A DNA stretch of 64,000 nt from Rotaria socialis (taxonomy: Eukaryota > Rotifera > Eurotatoria > Philodinida > Philodinidae): contig CAJNYU010001005.1 of assembly GCA_905331475.1 (NCBI GenBank), forward strand, positions 62,001 to 126,000. Reading direction: 5' to 3'. Of the stretch, positions 51,092 through 63,315 are shown piece by piece. The notes under the pieces were generated by a model. The model was not told where the DNA came from, did not search any database, and saw only the letters and a list, made by a program, of their open reading frames with translations. Position 1 is the first letter of the stretch. Each line of letters begins with the position of its first letter. The position numbers and the translations under genes are program-made.

Positions 51092-52797
51092 ATTTGTAGA
51101 ATAATATTCAAACGATATTAATTTAATAGTCTATATGCAATTTGAGTCTTCTCTATTTATATAGATATTCAGATCTATGGAACTTATTTATAGATGAACT
51201 CATTAGAGATAAAATAATCATCTCATGTATGCGTGTGAGTGTCAAGAAATAATCTGAGCCATGATCTATTTCTAAACTTTAATAAACAATAAAAACTGAC
51301 ATTTCCTGTTAAATTTGTTTCATGGAGTGCAAACACTAAATGAGTTAAATCGAACGATCCGAAAAATAAATAGTAGTATTTATGAGGAAATAGTATGGCA
51401 CATTTATTACCATTGATTTTTATCAAATCACTTTATTTCACAAGCACCAATAGCTGAGTTTTCTAATTAACATCACTAGAATTTTCTTTCGTTATTGTGC
51501 GACACACGTATATATTGATGAAATTTATTATCAAAAAAAAAAAAAAATTCACTCAAGTGATAGAAAAAATATAATGAAGTTATCGCTCTATGGATGAAAC
51601 TTTATTGTAGTAATTATTTATTTGATAAAAATATGCGTTTCTTTGAAACAAGCAAATAAAATTGACCAGAAAAAACATCGACAAATCATTATCTTAATGT
51701 TGAACTTCTTAATTGAGTCACCGGTGTTGTTTGTGAAATACATAAACCAAGAGCGTAGTGTTCGAGCATTTTTTTATTCAACTATGAATATGGTAACACA
51801 GTTCAAAAATGAAGCACAAAATCACAGCTTACACTATCTATTGGTATATTTAATCAATACTAAATTGTTTATCAGTGATGTATTGAAGCCACCGTCCCTT
51901 TTGACAATTCCTTAATGCGTTATGTAGTATTCTACGCCGTTTCTTTTGTTGTTGAACATATAATGGTGAATGACGCATAATTTATTACAATGACGATTGT
52001 ATTGTTGTGAAAAAATCGCTTTTCTCTCGTCTCAATAACATAGTATAGAGGTCAATCATTTTACTATCATTTTCAAGTAAGAAGAAAATATCGTAAGTCA
52101 CCATGCGATGAGTGCAATGTCATTCATAAATATAATAAGACACGCGATTACGACATGTCGAGTGAAAATATGCGACGTTCTACTTCTTTTTGTGGATCGT
52201 GTATCTTACTTTCAGAATAGATCTAAATCGGCTGACAAATTGCTTGTTATCAGAGGTGTTTTCATACACTTCATCAAACGATGAAATCTAGTTTTACCTG
52301 TGTATATCCTATAGTCAAACTAGGCTGCTAATGAGAACTATCGAGATATTTTCTGATGTACGCATATTATTGTACTCAGCTACAACGCCGAAAATTTTAT
52401 TTCTAAATTAAAACGTCATGATAGTACTTTCACATGGTTAATGATATGTGCCGACTCGCTGTTTACTTTTAGTTGATTTTGCAACAGTCTATGACTACTG
52501 CGATCGAGATGCGCGAGATGTCGCTTTTGTCAGACTTCCGTGTATGATTTTATTTTATTTGTTTTGTATTTTCTAAATTCTAATATCATTTTACTTTCTC
52601 TCAATATTCTAAATTTTCAATAAATAAATAACATTTAATTCTAATGAGTTCCTATCGTTTTTGCAATTGGCTGTTTCATCTCCGTTCTCTCTTGCTGAAT
52701 CAACATGGCCGATCAGTTAAGTTCATTCATTCACCAATTATTTTGAGATTCGTAAGATTTTTTCATATCTATAATTGCAGAAAACTAACAATCGACA
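51092..52797. other. Intergenic region and pinin 5' UTR
   Basis: Upstream space of receptor 2 (-) and pinin (+), which are divergent. A + frame at 51622-51915 is not convincing. An AG acceptor at about 52780 and a possible donor at about 52708 suggest a 5' UTR intron for pinin. If so, an upstream ATG at about 52704 would open an 11-codon frame that overlaps the pinin start codon. Confidence 0.4.
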
Positions 52798-53919
52798 ATG
52801 ACTAGTACAACTGCAAATGTATCTTCTAACGATTTACAACGAGCTCGCGAAGAATTATGGGCAAATTTACAAGATATCGATGCGCGTCTAAAAGAGACTT
52901 TTGTTCCGCCGCATTTTCGTATAACAACATCCTCAACTAACAATCAACGTACATTTTCAACTAATGGTCATCAAACAACACCATCAATTGTAAAACGTAC
53001 TCGAGTCTCATCGTCATCATATGATGAAGTAAATGCACCTTTACCAGAAAATAACTTTGATGAATCATTATCATCGTCAAAATCTCTACATTCATCCATT
53101 GTACCAACAAATAAAATAATAAAAACTAAAGACGATCTCATATCACTGGTTAATCGAGATCAACAATCAACTGGACGTAATCGTCGTATGTTTGGAGTTT
53201 TATTAGGTACATTAAATAAATTTAAAGCTGAAGCCAATGCTTACAATGAGCAAACAGTTGGTATGAAACGACATCAAATTGAAAGACGTTTAGAAGAAAA
53301 ACAAGCCAAAGAACGTGAAGATAAACAACATGAACGTACTGAATTGTTAGCAACAAAAAAGTCTTGTCAACAAAAATTAAAATTAGTTAATATTAAACTA
53401 GAAGTCACGCAACGTATGGCGACACATGAAAAACTTCATTCACCATTAAGAAATTTTATTCGTACGAAAACTAAACCTTATATTTTTTATTTACCTAAAG
53501 GTTCCATGGATGAGATACTTGATAAAAAACTTCAAGAAAGTCAAATTGAAATCGATAAAGAACTCGAAGAATTTAAACGAGATTGCCAACGCGAATTGGA
53601 TTTACTGGATGATAATACAACAAATCTAAATGATGATGATAATGAAACTATAAATAGTAGAAAACGAAAATTTAGTGAACATGATGTTGTTGATGATGAT
53701 GATGATGCATTAGCTGATTTACCTGATGAAATAACTTTATCGGCACCAGAAGTAAAAAGTGAAGTTGTTAATACAACAATAAATTCTAATCTTGAACAAA
53801 CAAGTAAACATAATAATAATCATAATCATACACCAGTCCCAACAAAATCAACACGCACGGTTATCTACGATGAAATAAAACCGTCGGATCAACAGGATGA
53901 TCAATCAATCAATGATTGA
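52798..53919 (+). CDS. PNN: Pinin
   Basis: Single-exon coding region of 373 residues. The N-terminal coiled segment DLQRAREELWANLQDID matches the pinin N-terminus. The conserved Pinin/SDK/memA domain spans about residues 120-245: RNRRMFGVLLGTLNKFKAEA, then a Glu/Lys/Arg-rich helix, then FIRTKTKPYIFYLPKGSMDE. The C-terminal part is acidic and low complexity (runs of Asp and Asn, an SRKRK motif near residue 290) and lacks the very long Ser/Arg tail of vertebrate pinin. Pinin is a nuclear-speckle protein of the exon-junction/ASAP-PSAP complexes that acts in splicing; a desmosomal pool is described in vertebrates. The ATG follows a likely 5' UTR acceptor. Confidence 0.93.
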   Translation: MTSTTANVSSNDLQRAREELWANLQDIDARLKETFVPPHFRITTSSTNNQRTFSTNGHQTTPSIVKRTRVSSSSYDEVNAPLPENNFDESLSSSKSLHSSIVPTNKIIKTKDDLISLVNRDQQSTGRNRRMFGVLLGTLNKFKAEANAYNEQTVGMKRHQIERRLEEKQAKEREDKQHERTELLATKKSCQQKLKLVNIKLEVTQRMATHEKLHSPLRNFIRTKTKPYIFYLPKGSMDEILDKKLQESQIEIDKELEEFKRDCQRELDLLDDNTTNLNDDDNETINSRKRKFSEHDVVDDDDDALADLPDEITLSAPEVKSEVVNTTINSNLEQTSKHNNNHNHTPVPTKSTRTVIYDEIKPSDQQDDQSIND

Positions 53920-56301
53920 TAAATAATACGAGCATGATCAAGAGAAACGAAAACGATTCTCTCTTTTGTTTTGTTTATGTTGTTCTACTTCTTTCATTGT
54001 TTTTTTCATTTCACTGTGCTCGTCTTACTATTTGTATGTATACGTTACGTTGTTTGTGTGTGTGTATGTATAAGAGACTAGGAGAGGTAAAAATTGTATA
54101 TGATTATCATTTTCTTATTGAGGCATATAAGTACTCGTATAACAATATCAGTCGGGAACGGAAAAGTAACAACAGATGGACTATCATGAATCGTAGTTAC
54201 TGTAAATCCAGATTTCTTTTCACATTTACGAAAAAAATTTATACATTCATATATACGAAACTTAAGACAATTTCAACCGTAAAGAAATTCACTTTTAAAA
54301 AGAATATCATGTCTCTGAATGATAATGCAAACGCGAAAGTTTTTATTTAGATGTTTCAAAAATACAGAGTTCTATTCGTCACAAGGTAATTTCACCAGTA
54401 AATTGTAGTGCGATATGTTTTCACTCAACGTAGTCCAAACTCTAGCATTAATGTTGTTTTTCTCATGTATAGTGTTCTGAGATTTTACACGAAGATATCG
54501 TTCGAAGTATTCTGTTCACAACATGTGTCTTTAAATCTCCTTGAATTCATCAATAGTCACATGACATCTTACTACAGTGTGTTGGTTGTTCGGAAGTCAA
54601 AGAGCATTCATTGTGTAAGTGAACGACACAGTTTCGTTAAATTAAACACTTAATTATATGGTAAAATAAGCAATGGAATAATTGCATCTAAAAATATTTC
54701 TGTTTATAATGACCTATTCATCCGGTTGTAGTTCTAGTAAGAGCCCTAGTCTAGCAAATAGTTAATTTTACAAGTTTTTCATAATCACGCACTCACTAGA
54801 AGCGGAGATGTATGTCGTAGGAGTATGAAAATGATTGGATGGTAGTCGTAAGCAAAGGGCTGCTGTGACCTAAGTAAGTTCATTACATCTACAGCGATAC
54901 TGATGTTCAAACAAATTGATTTTTGTTGATGAATGACTAACAACAGATGCATTCAATTATAGCTGTTAATTGAAATGCTCTTATTCCACTATAATTCTTA
55001 AGCTCATTTTAGACTATGTTCAACGATTAAAACTTTGCAGTTTTACACAAGGTAGTATCATAATCTTTGTTTCATTTTCCTATTTTTGTCGTCAATTCTA
55101 TAAAAAGAAACATGACGAATGAAAAATTTAATATTAATCGATGATTATTTTTGATTTAATTAAAAACTACTTCACTGTTCGAAAAGTATTTATTATTATG
55201 AATTGAGTGCAAGTACTAGCACTGAGGTAACATATAGCATATCTCTCTCTCTCTGTTAGTTAATTTTGAAAATAAAATTTCATCATGCGAACCTACCCGA
55301 ACAAGATTAGTTATTATTTAGACAGAAAAAGCCATTTTTCTTGTTTTATCGAAGATAAATTTTGAGATGGGCCTCATTTGTTTGAATGAACTCTAACGAG
55401 ATTCGACGTTCTCCGTGAAAATTTCAGAACGTCAAACATCTTCTAATCACAACATATTAATATAATGATGAAGTTAGTTTTTCTGTTGAGGAGTAAAAAA
55501 GTATCTTCAATAGTTGAATGTGATGGTTTCTTAATGATAAGCTCTAATTCAATAGTTGAAAATGGTTCGAAAGAAGCCAGACTCTTTGACTGAAAAATGT
55601 GTCAAACCGATTAAGCAAGCATGGCGTAATTGTCTGCGATTATCATTTAGTTTGAGATTTCTTGCCCGATTCAAATGATGTTTAATATCGTTCCTCTCGG
55701 CAGTTAAATACTTTTCCATTTATTAATACTTCCAACACGTTTATGGGTTTCACAGTTTTCTTGCTTATGAAAATAAAACATTCATTACACTGTCAAAACT
55801 GTAGCAGAAAATATTGAACAGATGATTGCTAGATAATCTTCATTTAAACTCTCAGGAAAAAATGAGTATTGGCAATATGGAATCGGACATACGTTCTATA
55901 AAGCAATTAAAAGTCGTATTGTTAAAGTAAAAGTATTGATATTATTACTACTTCCAGTCTTGTGCAACTACTCTGCCTCCGTCTAGTTATAGCCCAGAGA
56001 GAAATATTTATAAATACGGATCCTTCTAGGCTCAATATAGTAATATTCATATTAAGGGAGATTTTTCACCTAAGGTTTTCTTTTACGAACACACCCTCAT
56101 TATAACTCAGTCAGATAGTTATATAAGATGAGAAGTAGCCATGGGGTTGTTATCAATCTCTCATTGGTGAAACGAAATTCAATTAAAAACGTTGGTTACA
56201 ATTCCGAGTTGAATTTAATTCAGAAGCATAAAAAATATACAATATTTAGAACAAAAATATTTTTTAAATTATTTATTTTATAAAATTCTGGGTAAAATTA
56301 T
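53920..56301. other. Intergenic region, no gene supported
   Basis: Pinin 3' UTR followed by AT-rich spacer. Frames at 53916-54350 and 54408-54653 lack recognisable content. No repeat with clear ends was found here. Confidence 0.5.
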
Positions 56302-57372
56302 TTAATTCATCGTAACTTTAGTATTGAATTTTGTAGATTGACTGTTTTGCGGAGGTTTCACTTGCATGCAATAATCAAAGCAATGACTGAACAGACTTTC
56401 GAAGTCTTTTCGAAATCTACTAGAAATAATTGAATAAAGATAAAACGAAGCTCCATTATTAACTATTATAAGAAATGCTAGTGAAAAATGAGAAATAAAC
56501 GATTCGATCTGGATTCTTTGGGCACTTTTCACATGATCATATGTAAGTGTTGAATATGTGACATTCACTGAATAAAGAATATTGGTTGAAACATAAAGAA
56601 TAATTTCACATACGCTCAATAACATTAATTGTTGATCCCGTTTGTGAATACTTTCATTATTTGCCTTTATTGCAAAACTGTCAGTATGAATATAATGGAG
56701 ATGCCTTGAGTGTACTCGTTCTCTTGACTAAAAACATTCAGCATTATATAATTATTTAGTAAGAAATTTACTTTTTCATACCCTTTTTAGATTTCGATAA
56801 GCAATTGCACCGCATACCGCCATGACCAGCGGCGGTATCCATCCAGAAATGAAAATAGAATATATACTAAAAATTTTTGCATATATACCAGATTGAGGAA
56901 CACATCGATCGAATTCTATTCGGAAATAGACAGCCAAATGAAGCGGTATTAAAAGGCAAACACATGTTATGGTTAGAACAGTTCGACAAGCAACGCGAGC
57001 TTGACTAAACGAACGTACCCGTACATGACGACTAGACATCGCAGCACAATCAACAAAAGAAGCTATTCTGTACCAACGATAAAGCATGATTAAAGCATCA
57101 AAAACATAGCTGTGAATTTTACACCAAACAAGTGAATTATGCTCTGGATTAGGATTATTAGCTGAATAAATAACTAATACTAGCATAAATTGTATAATAA
57201 TCAAATTAACTATTGTAATTGAGAGTAGATACAGTGAACATGAATTAATCGGATGTTTTCGTCGAACAAGAACACAAATTAAAAGAATATTACCAACGAT
57301 GCCGAAAACAAGAGATGTTGAAAGACCATAGGAAGACAATATTTGTTGAGTTTTAACAAGTGATATTAACAT
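56302..57372 (-). CDS. Rhodopsin-family 7TM receptor 3
   Basis: Two exons, 56782-57372 and 56302-56727, flank a 54-nt intron in phase 0, giving 338 residues. TM1 reads LSTSLVFGIVGNILLICVLV with the family GN. WCKIHSYVF precedes TM3, which ends IASFVDCAAMSSRH: the aspartate is kept but the usual arginine of D-R-Y is a cysteine. Receptors 1 and 2 of this window keep DR. TM5 contains SGWIPPLVMAVCGAIAYRNL. TM7 reads IVNNGASFYLYSIISSRFRK, with the tail CMQVKPPQNSQ. The loss of the arginine may change or abolish G-protein activation. Otherwise it looks intact and belongs to the same orphan family. Confidence 0.83.
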
Positions 57373-57964
57373 TGTATTTCATCAATGCAATTATGTTTGC
57401 TACTTTTATATATCTATTAAAAGATTAAAAAAACACGAAAAATGTAACTGAGATCTATTAATAAAAAATAGCTCTGTTTCTAAATGTGCATTAAGTGCTT
57501 AACAAAAATTTATTTTCTCTTGTAATATCTATTTTACTAATTATACGCATATGATATCCTGATACAAGAAGCTGATATTTTGCATGACTACAATCGATTC
57601 TAGTCTTAGACAATTTTCTGTTTGATAATCAAATTGTAATTCTAATCATCATTGCGGAAACGAATCCTTTCTTCAAGAATACAATGTAGTAATCTGATGG
57701 AGAGTAAAAATATCTTTTAAATAGGAACATCGACGGAATCTCTCTATGTGGGAACTCGGCAAAACGACTGATCGACTCTGCTGAAAGTGAGCTTCTCTAA
57801 GAAGGACGTTGTCTTTCAGGCCGTACCATCTAGCTAAATCTCCCTTGCATGAACCTGGATAGTGAATGTTCTGATTAACATACTGTTCTTTATCTTCTCG
57901 TCGCTTTTTGTTGTTCTGAGAATAGAAGAGAGAAAAGTTAGTCCGAAATAACAAAGAGTTTTAA
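57373..57964. other. Intergenic region with a peptide-like minus-strand stretch
   Basis: On the minus strand, after an AG at about 57918, an open stretch reads NNKKRREDKEQYVNQN, then GDLARWYGLKDNVLLREAHF. It may be an exon of an unrecognised or decayed gene. No partner exons were identified with confidence. Confidence 0.25.
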
Positions 57965-58393
57965 TTGCTCCATCTGCAAGTAAAAAGAAAGTATGAGAAG
58001 TCGTGCTATTTGAGATTACTCTTGAAAAATAACGTCGCATTACATCCTACAGATGGTGATGTACACCTGTCGATCAGTGAATTTGAGAGACTTGATGAAG
58101 AAATCTCACTGTTGAATGAATGCGACAATAATGCAGAGAATCCATTGAAAATCAAAGATGTGCAATACGATCGAGATGATGAGGCGATCCGCGAGCAGCT
58201 GCCATCAGTTGCTTATGTTCTTCAAACGATTCGAAAGCCTCGTCAACTAGATCTTCACCAACTTGTCACTGGTTTCGAATCGAAACGGAATGATCCAAAA
58301 ACTAGCGAAACAATTTTGAATTATGGATCTTTTTTCGAGAATCTTGATTATAAATACGAAAATAAACTTCGATCAAGAAAAGGCATACAATGA
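57965..58393 (+). CDS. Hypothetical protein, probably partial
   Basis: An open frame of 142 codons ends at a TGA. From about residue 25 it looks like real protein: HPTDGDVHLSISEFERLDEE, then DEAIREQLPSVAYVLQTIRK, and ILNYGSFFENLDYKYENK at the end. It is acidic in the middle and basic at the end. The first 24 residues may be intron or UTR sequence. I do not recognise a family. It could be the 3' exon of a longer gene or a gene fragment left by rearrangement. Confidence 0.4.
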   Translation: MLHLQVKRKYEKSCYLRLLLKNNVALHPTDGDVHLSISEFERLDEEISLLNECDNNAENPLKIKDVQYDRDDEAIREQLPSVAYVLQTIRKPRQLDLHQLVTGFESKRNDPKTSETILNYGSFFENLDYKYENKLRSRKGIQ

Positions 58394-59626
58394 TTACAGT
58401 AAAATATTGAGTATAGTCAACGATCTAAAGACATATTTATAATATATCAGTATGGAGGCTCTTTATGATGTAGCTAGACGAAAACATATTTGTGATCGGC
58501 GTTTGTAAGAAATTCTATAGTATAGGCACCTTCATCAAATGAAGGCTTTATTAAATCTTAAATTCAGACAATTAAAATAAACAAAATTATATCGAAGAAT
58601 ATTTTATTTATATAATCTATTTCGAGTCGAGTACATAATATTTGTGTCTCAAAATTATAAATGGCAGCTTTATGTAGAACACGGGACGCTAAAAATATGA
58701 ATAAAAAATGAATAGCTGTAATCTTCATCGTGGATCTACTCAGTTTTTAAGTACTTTTAACGAAAACTCGCTGCAGTTCCATGCCGGAGAGAACATAGCA
58801 TACATGTTCTACACGCTTTCGCATATGAATGACTAGTTCTCATTAAGTTACCTAGAAAACATCATTGAATTTATATGTTTTTACTATTTCTGTTGGCTCG
58901 ACCTTCCTATACTGATCTTACTAATTCTAATTTCTGAAACACTATAATTGAATCATCAATTCTTATCGATTTCTGTGAAAGGACGAATTTTATATCTTAA
59001 TTAGAAATTTTCTATGTAAAACGTACGATTAAAAATCTCTAACTTAGCAACGTGCAGAAATATGAAGTCTATTGTTTTACTCGTTGAAAATGTAGAGGCT
59101 AAACTGTTGTTTACCTTGTTTTATTCGTATGATGGTGTTTAATTTTGACGATGATGATAAGGTCTTAAAAAATATCATATTACTTTTTTTTATTAATATA
59201 CAAAAACTATCTAGTTTTGATAAAACAAGTTTTTTCTAATGTGAGACAGCATATTGTCGAATAGCATTAGAATCGTTGAATCTTAATCTGGTATAGATGA
59301 GATTTTTTCAAGAGTGTCATTTAGAATATGAAGCAGATTGTTGAGTCGCTTACGATTCAACAATTCGACATAATAGAACTCAACGGATTATGTTCATACA
59401 GAGCAATTATAAATAATTAATTGGAGTGGAAGAGTAAAGAATATTTCTTTTTTGTATTGTGCCTAACTATAATCTGAAAAGTAAATTTCTTTGGAAAGCT
59501 TGCCATTTTGATGAAGAAAATTATTTTTAGAGTTTTAAATAGATGTTTTATTCAAAAATAAAAAAATATTCATTCATCTTTTTCTAATGAAAATCTAACT
59601 GAGCAAAGCGTATAACAATATATATA
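58394..59626. other. Intergenic region, no gene supported
   Basis: AT-rich spacer up to the pogo/Tigger-like element. No exon chain, tRNA or clear repeat was seen. Confidence 0.5.
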
Positions 59627-60489
59627 CAGTAAAACCTCTGTTAGTGAACACCTCTAATCTGACGCATGCTTTGGTCTCCCCAAGCAAATGTTGCTGCGAG
59701 TGAACCTCTATAAAGTGAACACCTCCTTATTCTGAGCATTGAACTCTTTTTTTGGTCCCATTACTAGAGAAAACCTCTACATAGTGAACATATAAGCTAT
59801 CAAATATGCACTTTCGCCAGAATTAAAAGAGAGAGAAACAAAAGACGATGCTCATGTTGAACGATTATATGAAAATGAATGTTCGTCCATGCAGCACGAA
59901 CGAATGTGTGGCACGAAAAGAACAGAAAAATAAAATTGAATAGAGAGAACTGTTCGCTTTCTTGTACATTATTGTGAGATGACGGCACCAAACGCGTTGA
60001 CTTTATTTGAAAAAATACAATTAATTCATGAAAATGAAAACAACGTTTCATATCGCGCACTTGTCGAAAAATACAAAATCTCTATCGGAAGTGTATCAAA
60101 AATCATCAAACGCAAGACCAAATATATAGAAGATTTTGAAAACAACGAGAATTCAAACAAACAGCGACATCTAAGAGATGAAATCAGTCAACAAGACTAT
60201 GAATGACTTGTGGAGCAACGTAGCAAGAATATCCCTGTTTCTGGGCTATTTCTTCAAGAATAGTTAACAGTAAATAAATTGTACAGTAGATGAAAGAGCG
60301 AATTAATCAATGCATACTTACTTCAGTTATTATACATAACATACGCGTATTCATAAATCAAGTATCTGAAAAATGTGTTTTCTGCATATATAAGGTCAGT
60401 CAATACAAAACCTCCCTATAATGAACACCTCCCTTAGCGAACACATTTTAGACGGTCCGCATGGTGTTCACTCAAGAGAGGTTTTACTG
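59627..60489 (+). mobile_element. Pogo/Tigger-like DNA transposon, internally deleted
   Basis: Ends CAGTAAAACCTCTGTTAGTG (59627) and the reverse complement of the right end CAGTAAAACCTCTCTTGAGT (60489) form an inverted repeat of about 26 bp that continues with GTGAACACC in both. TA dinucleotides flank both sides (59625-59626, 60490-60491). The unit AGTGAACACCTC is repeated subterminally near both ends. CAGT...ACCTC ends and TA targets are typical of pogo/Tigger elements. The 863-bp unit keeps only the start of a transposase (59979-60206), so it is non-autonomous. Confidence 0.88.
59979..60206 (+). pseudogene. Truncated Tigger-type transposase, CENP-B N-terminal helix-turn-helix
   Basis: 75 codons from ATG 59979: LTLFEKIQLIHENENNVSYR, then ALVEKYKISIGSVSKIIKRK. 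This is the CENP-B/psq-type DNA-binding helix-turn-helix that begins pogo-family transposases. The frame stops soon after, and the second DNA-binding domain and the DDE catalytic domain are absent. The remnant could still bind element ends, but it cannot catalyse transposition. Confidence 0.8.
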
Positions 60490-61473
60490 TATATAAATAT
60501 GTGATAGAGGAGAACTTCTTACTAGATAGATAATGAAAGTGTACAAAGGTATATTTTGATTAGTAGAAGAAATCTCTACTAATTCGTATGCAGATAGTAA
60601 TTATTTTACATATAACGATTGCCATTGGACAACAGATAAATATTCGATAGTAGCGGAATTATGAATTATAATCGCAAATAATGGTTTCATATGAGTCATA
60701 TTTTCATGGCGTAGTTTTAGATTCTCGAAAACGATTGCATTACCGATTCATCAGAAGCGGTTTCCAACAGAATTACAGCGATATTCATTTTTTCAGGTTC
60801 TATAAAATTCTCCAAGAAATTTCAATATTACATAATCATGAGCAGTAAATTTTCTCTACACTATTCATAAATATTTCATCCTATTGTATTACAAATATAG
60901 GAAAATATTTAACTTTAATTGATGTTCATTTTCGGAAAGTATACGCCGATAATAGCTATCGAATTTACTAGTTTCTTGATTGAGCTTCTATAATTATACT
61001 AACTTTTAACTTCAACAACCTGCATCAACTTTTTCATGTCCAATTATTAATAAAATAACTGAGATAATTAGGCTACACTAATCGACTAATAAAACATAAA
61101 CGTATTCAAATGCGGTCCTCTGTTGTGGCTGTACAGCTTGCATTGTTTGTTTCAATGAAGTTACATCAGGTTATTTTCTCTCAGCTAAAAGGACATTATC
61201 GTCATTCAAAGAAAACATGATTGCTTAAATTTGAGATTGAATTCAACGAACGTTGCTAGAGATAAATCATAATGCTCTTTTCGTGACAAAGCGAGCTCTT
61301 GGAGGCATTGTTATGTTGCATATAAAAACCTTCGATCACAAACAAAAAGAGCAATAAATACTCGATTATGCATAAAATATTTCTTGTGTCTGTATTACGA
61401 AAATGGAACGAAAAAAAATTAAAAAATAGTTTATAACAGTGTAAATATAGTTGTTTATAGTGAATGATATATT
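60490..61473. other. Intergenic region, no gene supported
   Basis: AT-rich spacer between the Tigger-like element and the stop of the minus-strand membrane-protein gene. Nothing recognisable. Confidence 0.5.
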
Positions 61474-62740
61474 TTAAGTATTGATGATACCAACTAGAGA
61501 ATGTTTCGGTCGGTATACTTTGAAATAATATACCGAACTACCAATTATGACAAGACATATTGGAAGTGCCAGGCCAAGAGTGAGACCAAGGATTAAGGCT
61601 AAATTCCTTTCGGCTATAAATCAATAAATGTTAAAATATACATAAACCAACGCTAAGAAACTTACATGTTGGTAGTGATTGCATAGTAGTTTGATGGTCG
61701 TCCGATGTAACATTTGAATTTATCGTTGTTGCCTAAGTTAGTTAAATTAAATTTTTTACGCACAATTCTAAAGCATCTATTACCATATCGATTGAAGTAT
61801 TTTGGGTTATTTCTGCAGTCCCATAAGTGTCTATCGTAGTTGTAATACTAGCAATAGTGCCCACTCCAACGGATGTTATGTTAGGAGTTGTTAGACTTGA
61901 CTAATTGAATGAACTTTATTTTTATTTTAATGTATCAAATGATTATCTTACTTCTACATCCATAGGCGAACTTGTTTCTTTTGATTGAGTTTCATATGAT
62001 GAACTAGCGGTTCCGCTGAAACAAAAATAAAATTCGATTGATGTGCAAAATAATTATGGATAAAATCGATGTAGGTAAAATATTGAAATTTATATCAATA
62101 GTTACATATTCACAAACAAAAATATCATGGTTAATGAAAATCAATCTTACTCAGTTACTGTCGGATCGATAGTAGTTAACGATGATGGAAATATTGATGA
62201 ATGTGTATCGAACTTTTTAATTTAAAATCATTGTAAATTTTTAATAATATTCTTACTCGATACTTTACCAAATTTGTCGAACCAATACGAAGATCTAAAG
62301 ATTGTAAATCATCGATGTATGAAGAAAAAAAAAGATGATTAAATTACCTGCTTTACTCTTTCGAATATTTGATGAAAGACCATTCAATTTAGAGGAAATT
62401 TCATTTTGAGCTAATAGAGAATCAATTTGATAACGATTTAATAAAAGTTTTATAATAATGCAGTCACCATAATTGATTTTTGTTGACCATATCAAAGTAT
62501 GGTGTAATTGAACAATAATCAAAACAACTAAATTCATTCAAATCATTTATCATACAAGAAAAGGAATTTTCAAATATTTCACTATTACCAACGATATTCG
62601 GTATAATAGACATGTTATTTTTTGTACTCAAAATATTCTAAAACAGAAAATTAGTACAACTATCTGGTTTTATAAATCGTTTGGTGTAATATTACCCAAA
62701 TGTCTACCAGATTTATATGTGTATTGATAGTGAAATGCAT
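61474..62740 (-). CDS. Ser/Thr-rich single-pass membrane protein, family unknown
   Basis: About eight small exons join in phase on the minus strand to a stop at 61474-61476. The ectodomain begins MHFTINTHINLVDIW, then a segment containing NYGDCIIIKLLLNRYQI and SLLAQNEISSKLNGLSSN. Then come Ser/Thr-rich exons (SSIFPSSLTTIDPTVTE; PNITSVGVGTIASITTT; NVTSDDHQTTM) with several N-x-S/T sites, suggesting a heavily O- and N-glycosylated stalk. The last exon encodes a transmembrane helix, LALILGLTLGLALPICLVII, and a short basic tail, FKVYRPKHSLVGIINT. Start at 62740 is the best visible ATG, but the true N-terminus, including a signal peptide, may lie further upstream. The folded part may be a SEA-like domain; this is a guess. 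Not recognised as a named gene. Confidence 0.6.
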
Positions 62741-63236
62741 TCTAACTGATAGTCTCGATAGCAACAGATGATGCCTAACAAAACATAGTGGTAATGTGAT
62801 AAATATAATGAAACATTTTTACATATATTATCTCACTGTGTTTTTTTTTAGTTATAATTTATGCAATCAAACGATGGATAGAAAAACCTTATCTGTATTT
62901 CGAAATATCGAATTCGTATGTATTTGTTATTATCTTCTGCTTGTGAAAGATCAGTCGTCTTTTTGAAGGATCTAAGATCATTCTTCATGTAATTAGTATT
63001 TTCTTATGAGATACAGTTACAGTATCCAGTAGTTTGTAAATCATTCGTGTGATTTGTACAAAGATATTTTTAAGCCTAGTCTAATGGTGACTTTGACATA
63101 GTTTATCATTAGTAGCTCCAATGAATTTTCTCCGAGATGTGTAACTATTTACAATATTTATTCAGAATGACTAACTTTTCAATAAGCAGAAGACTATCAC
63201 GGTATGTATTGCTGTCAGAAGGTCAGGGACGGGGGN

Positions 63237-63315
<79 letters not shown>

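Noticed and set aside
53916-54350. 144-codon frame after pinin
   Set aside because: Overlaps the pinin stop in another frame; Lys/Ser/Tyr-rich, no domain; probably 3' UTR.
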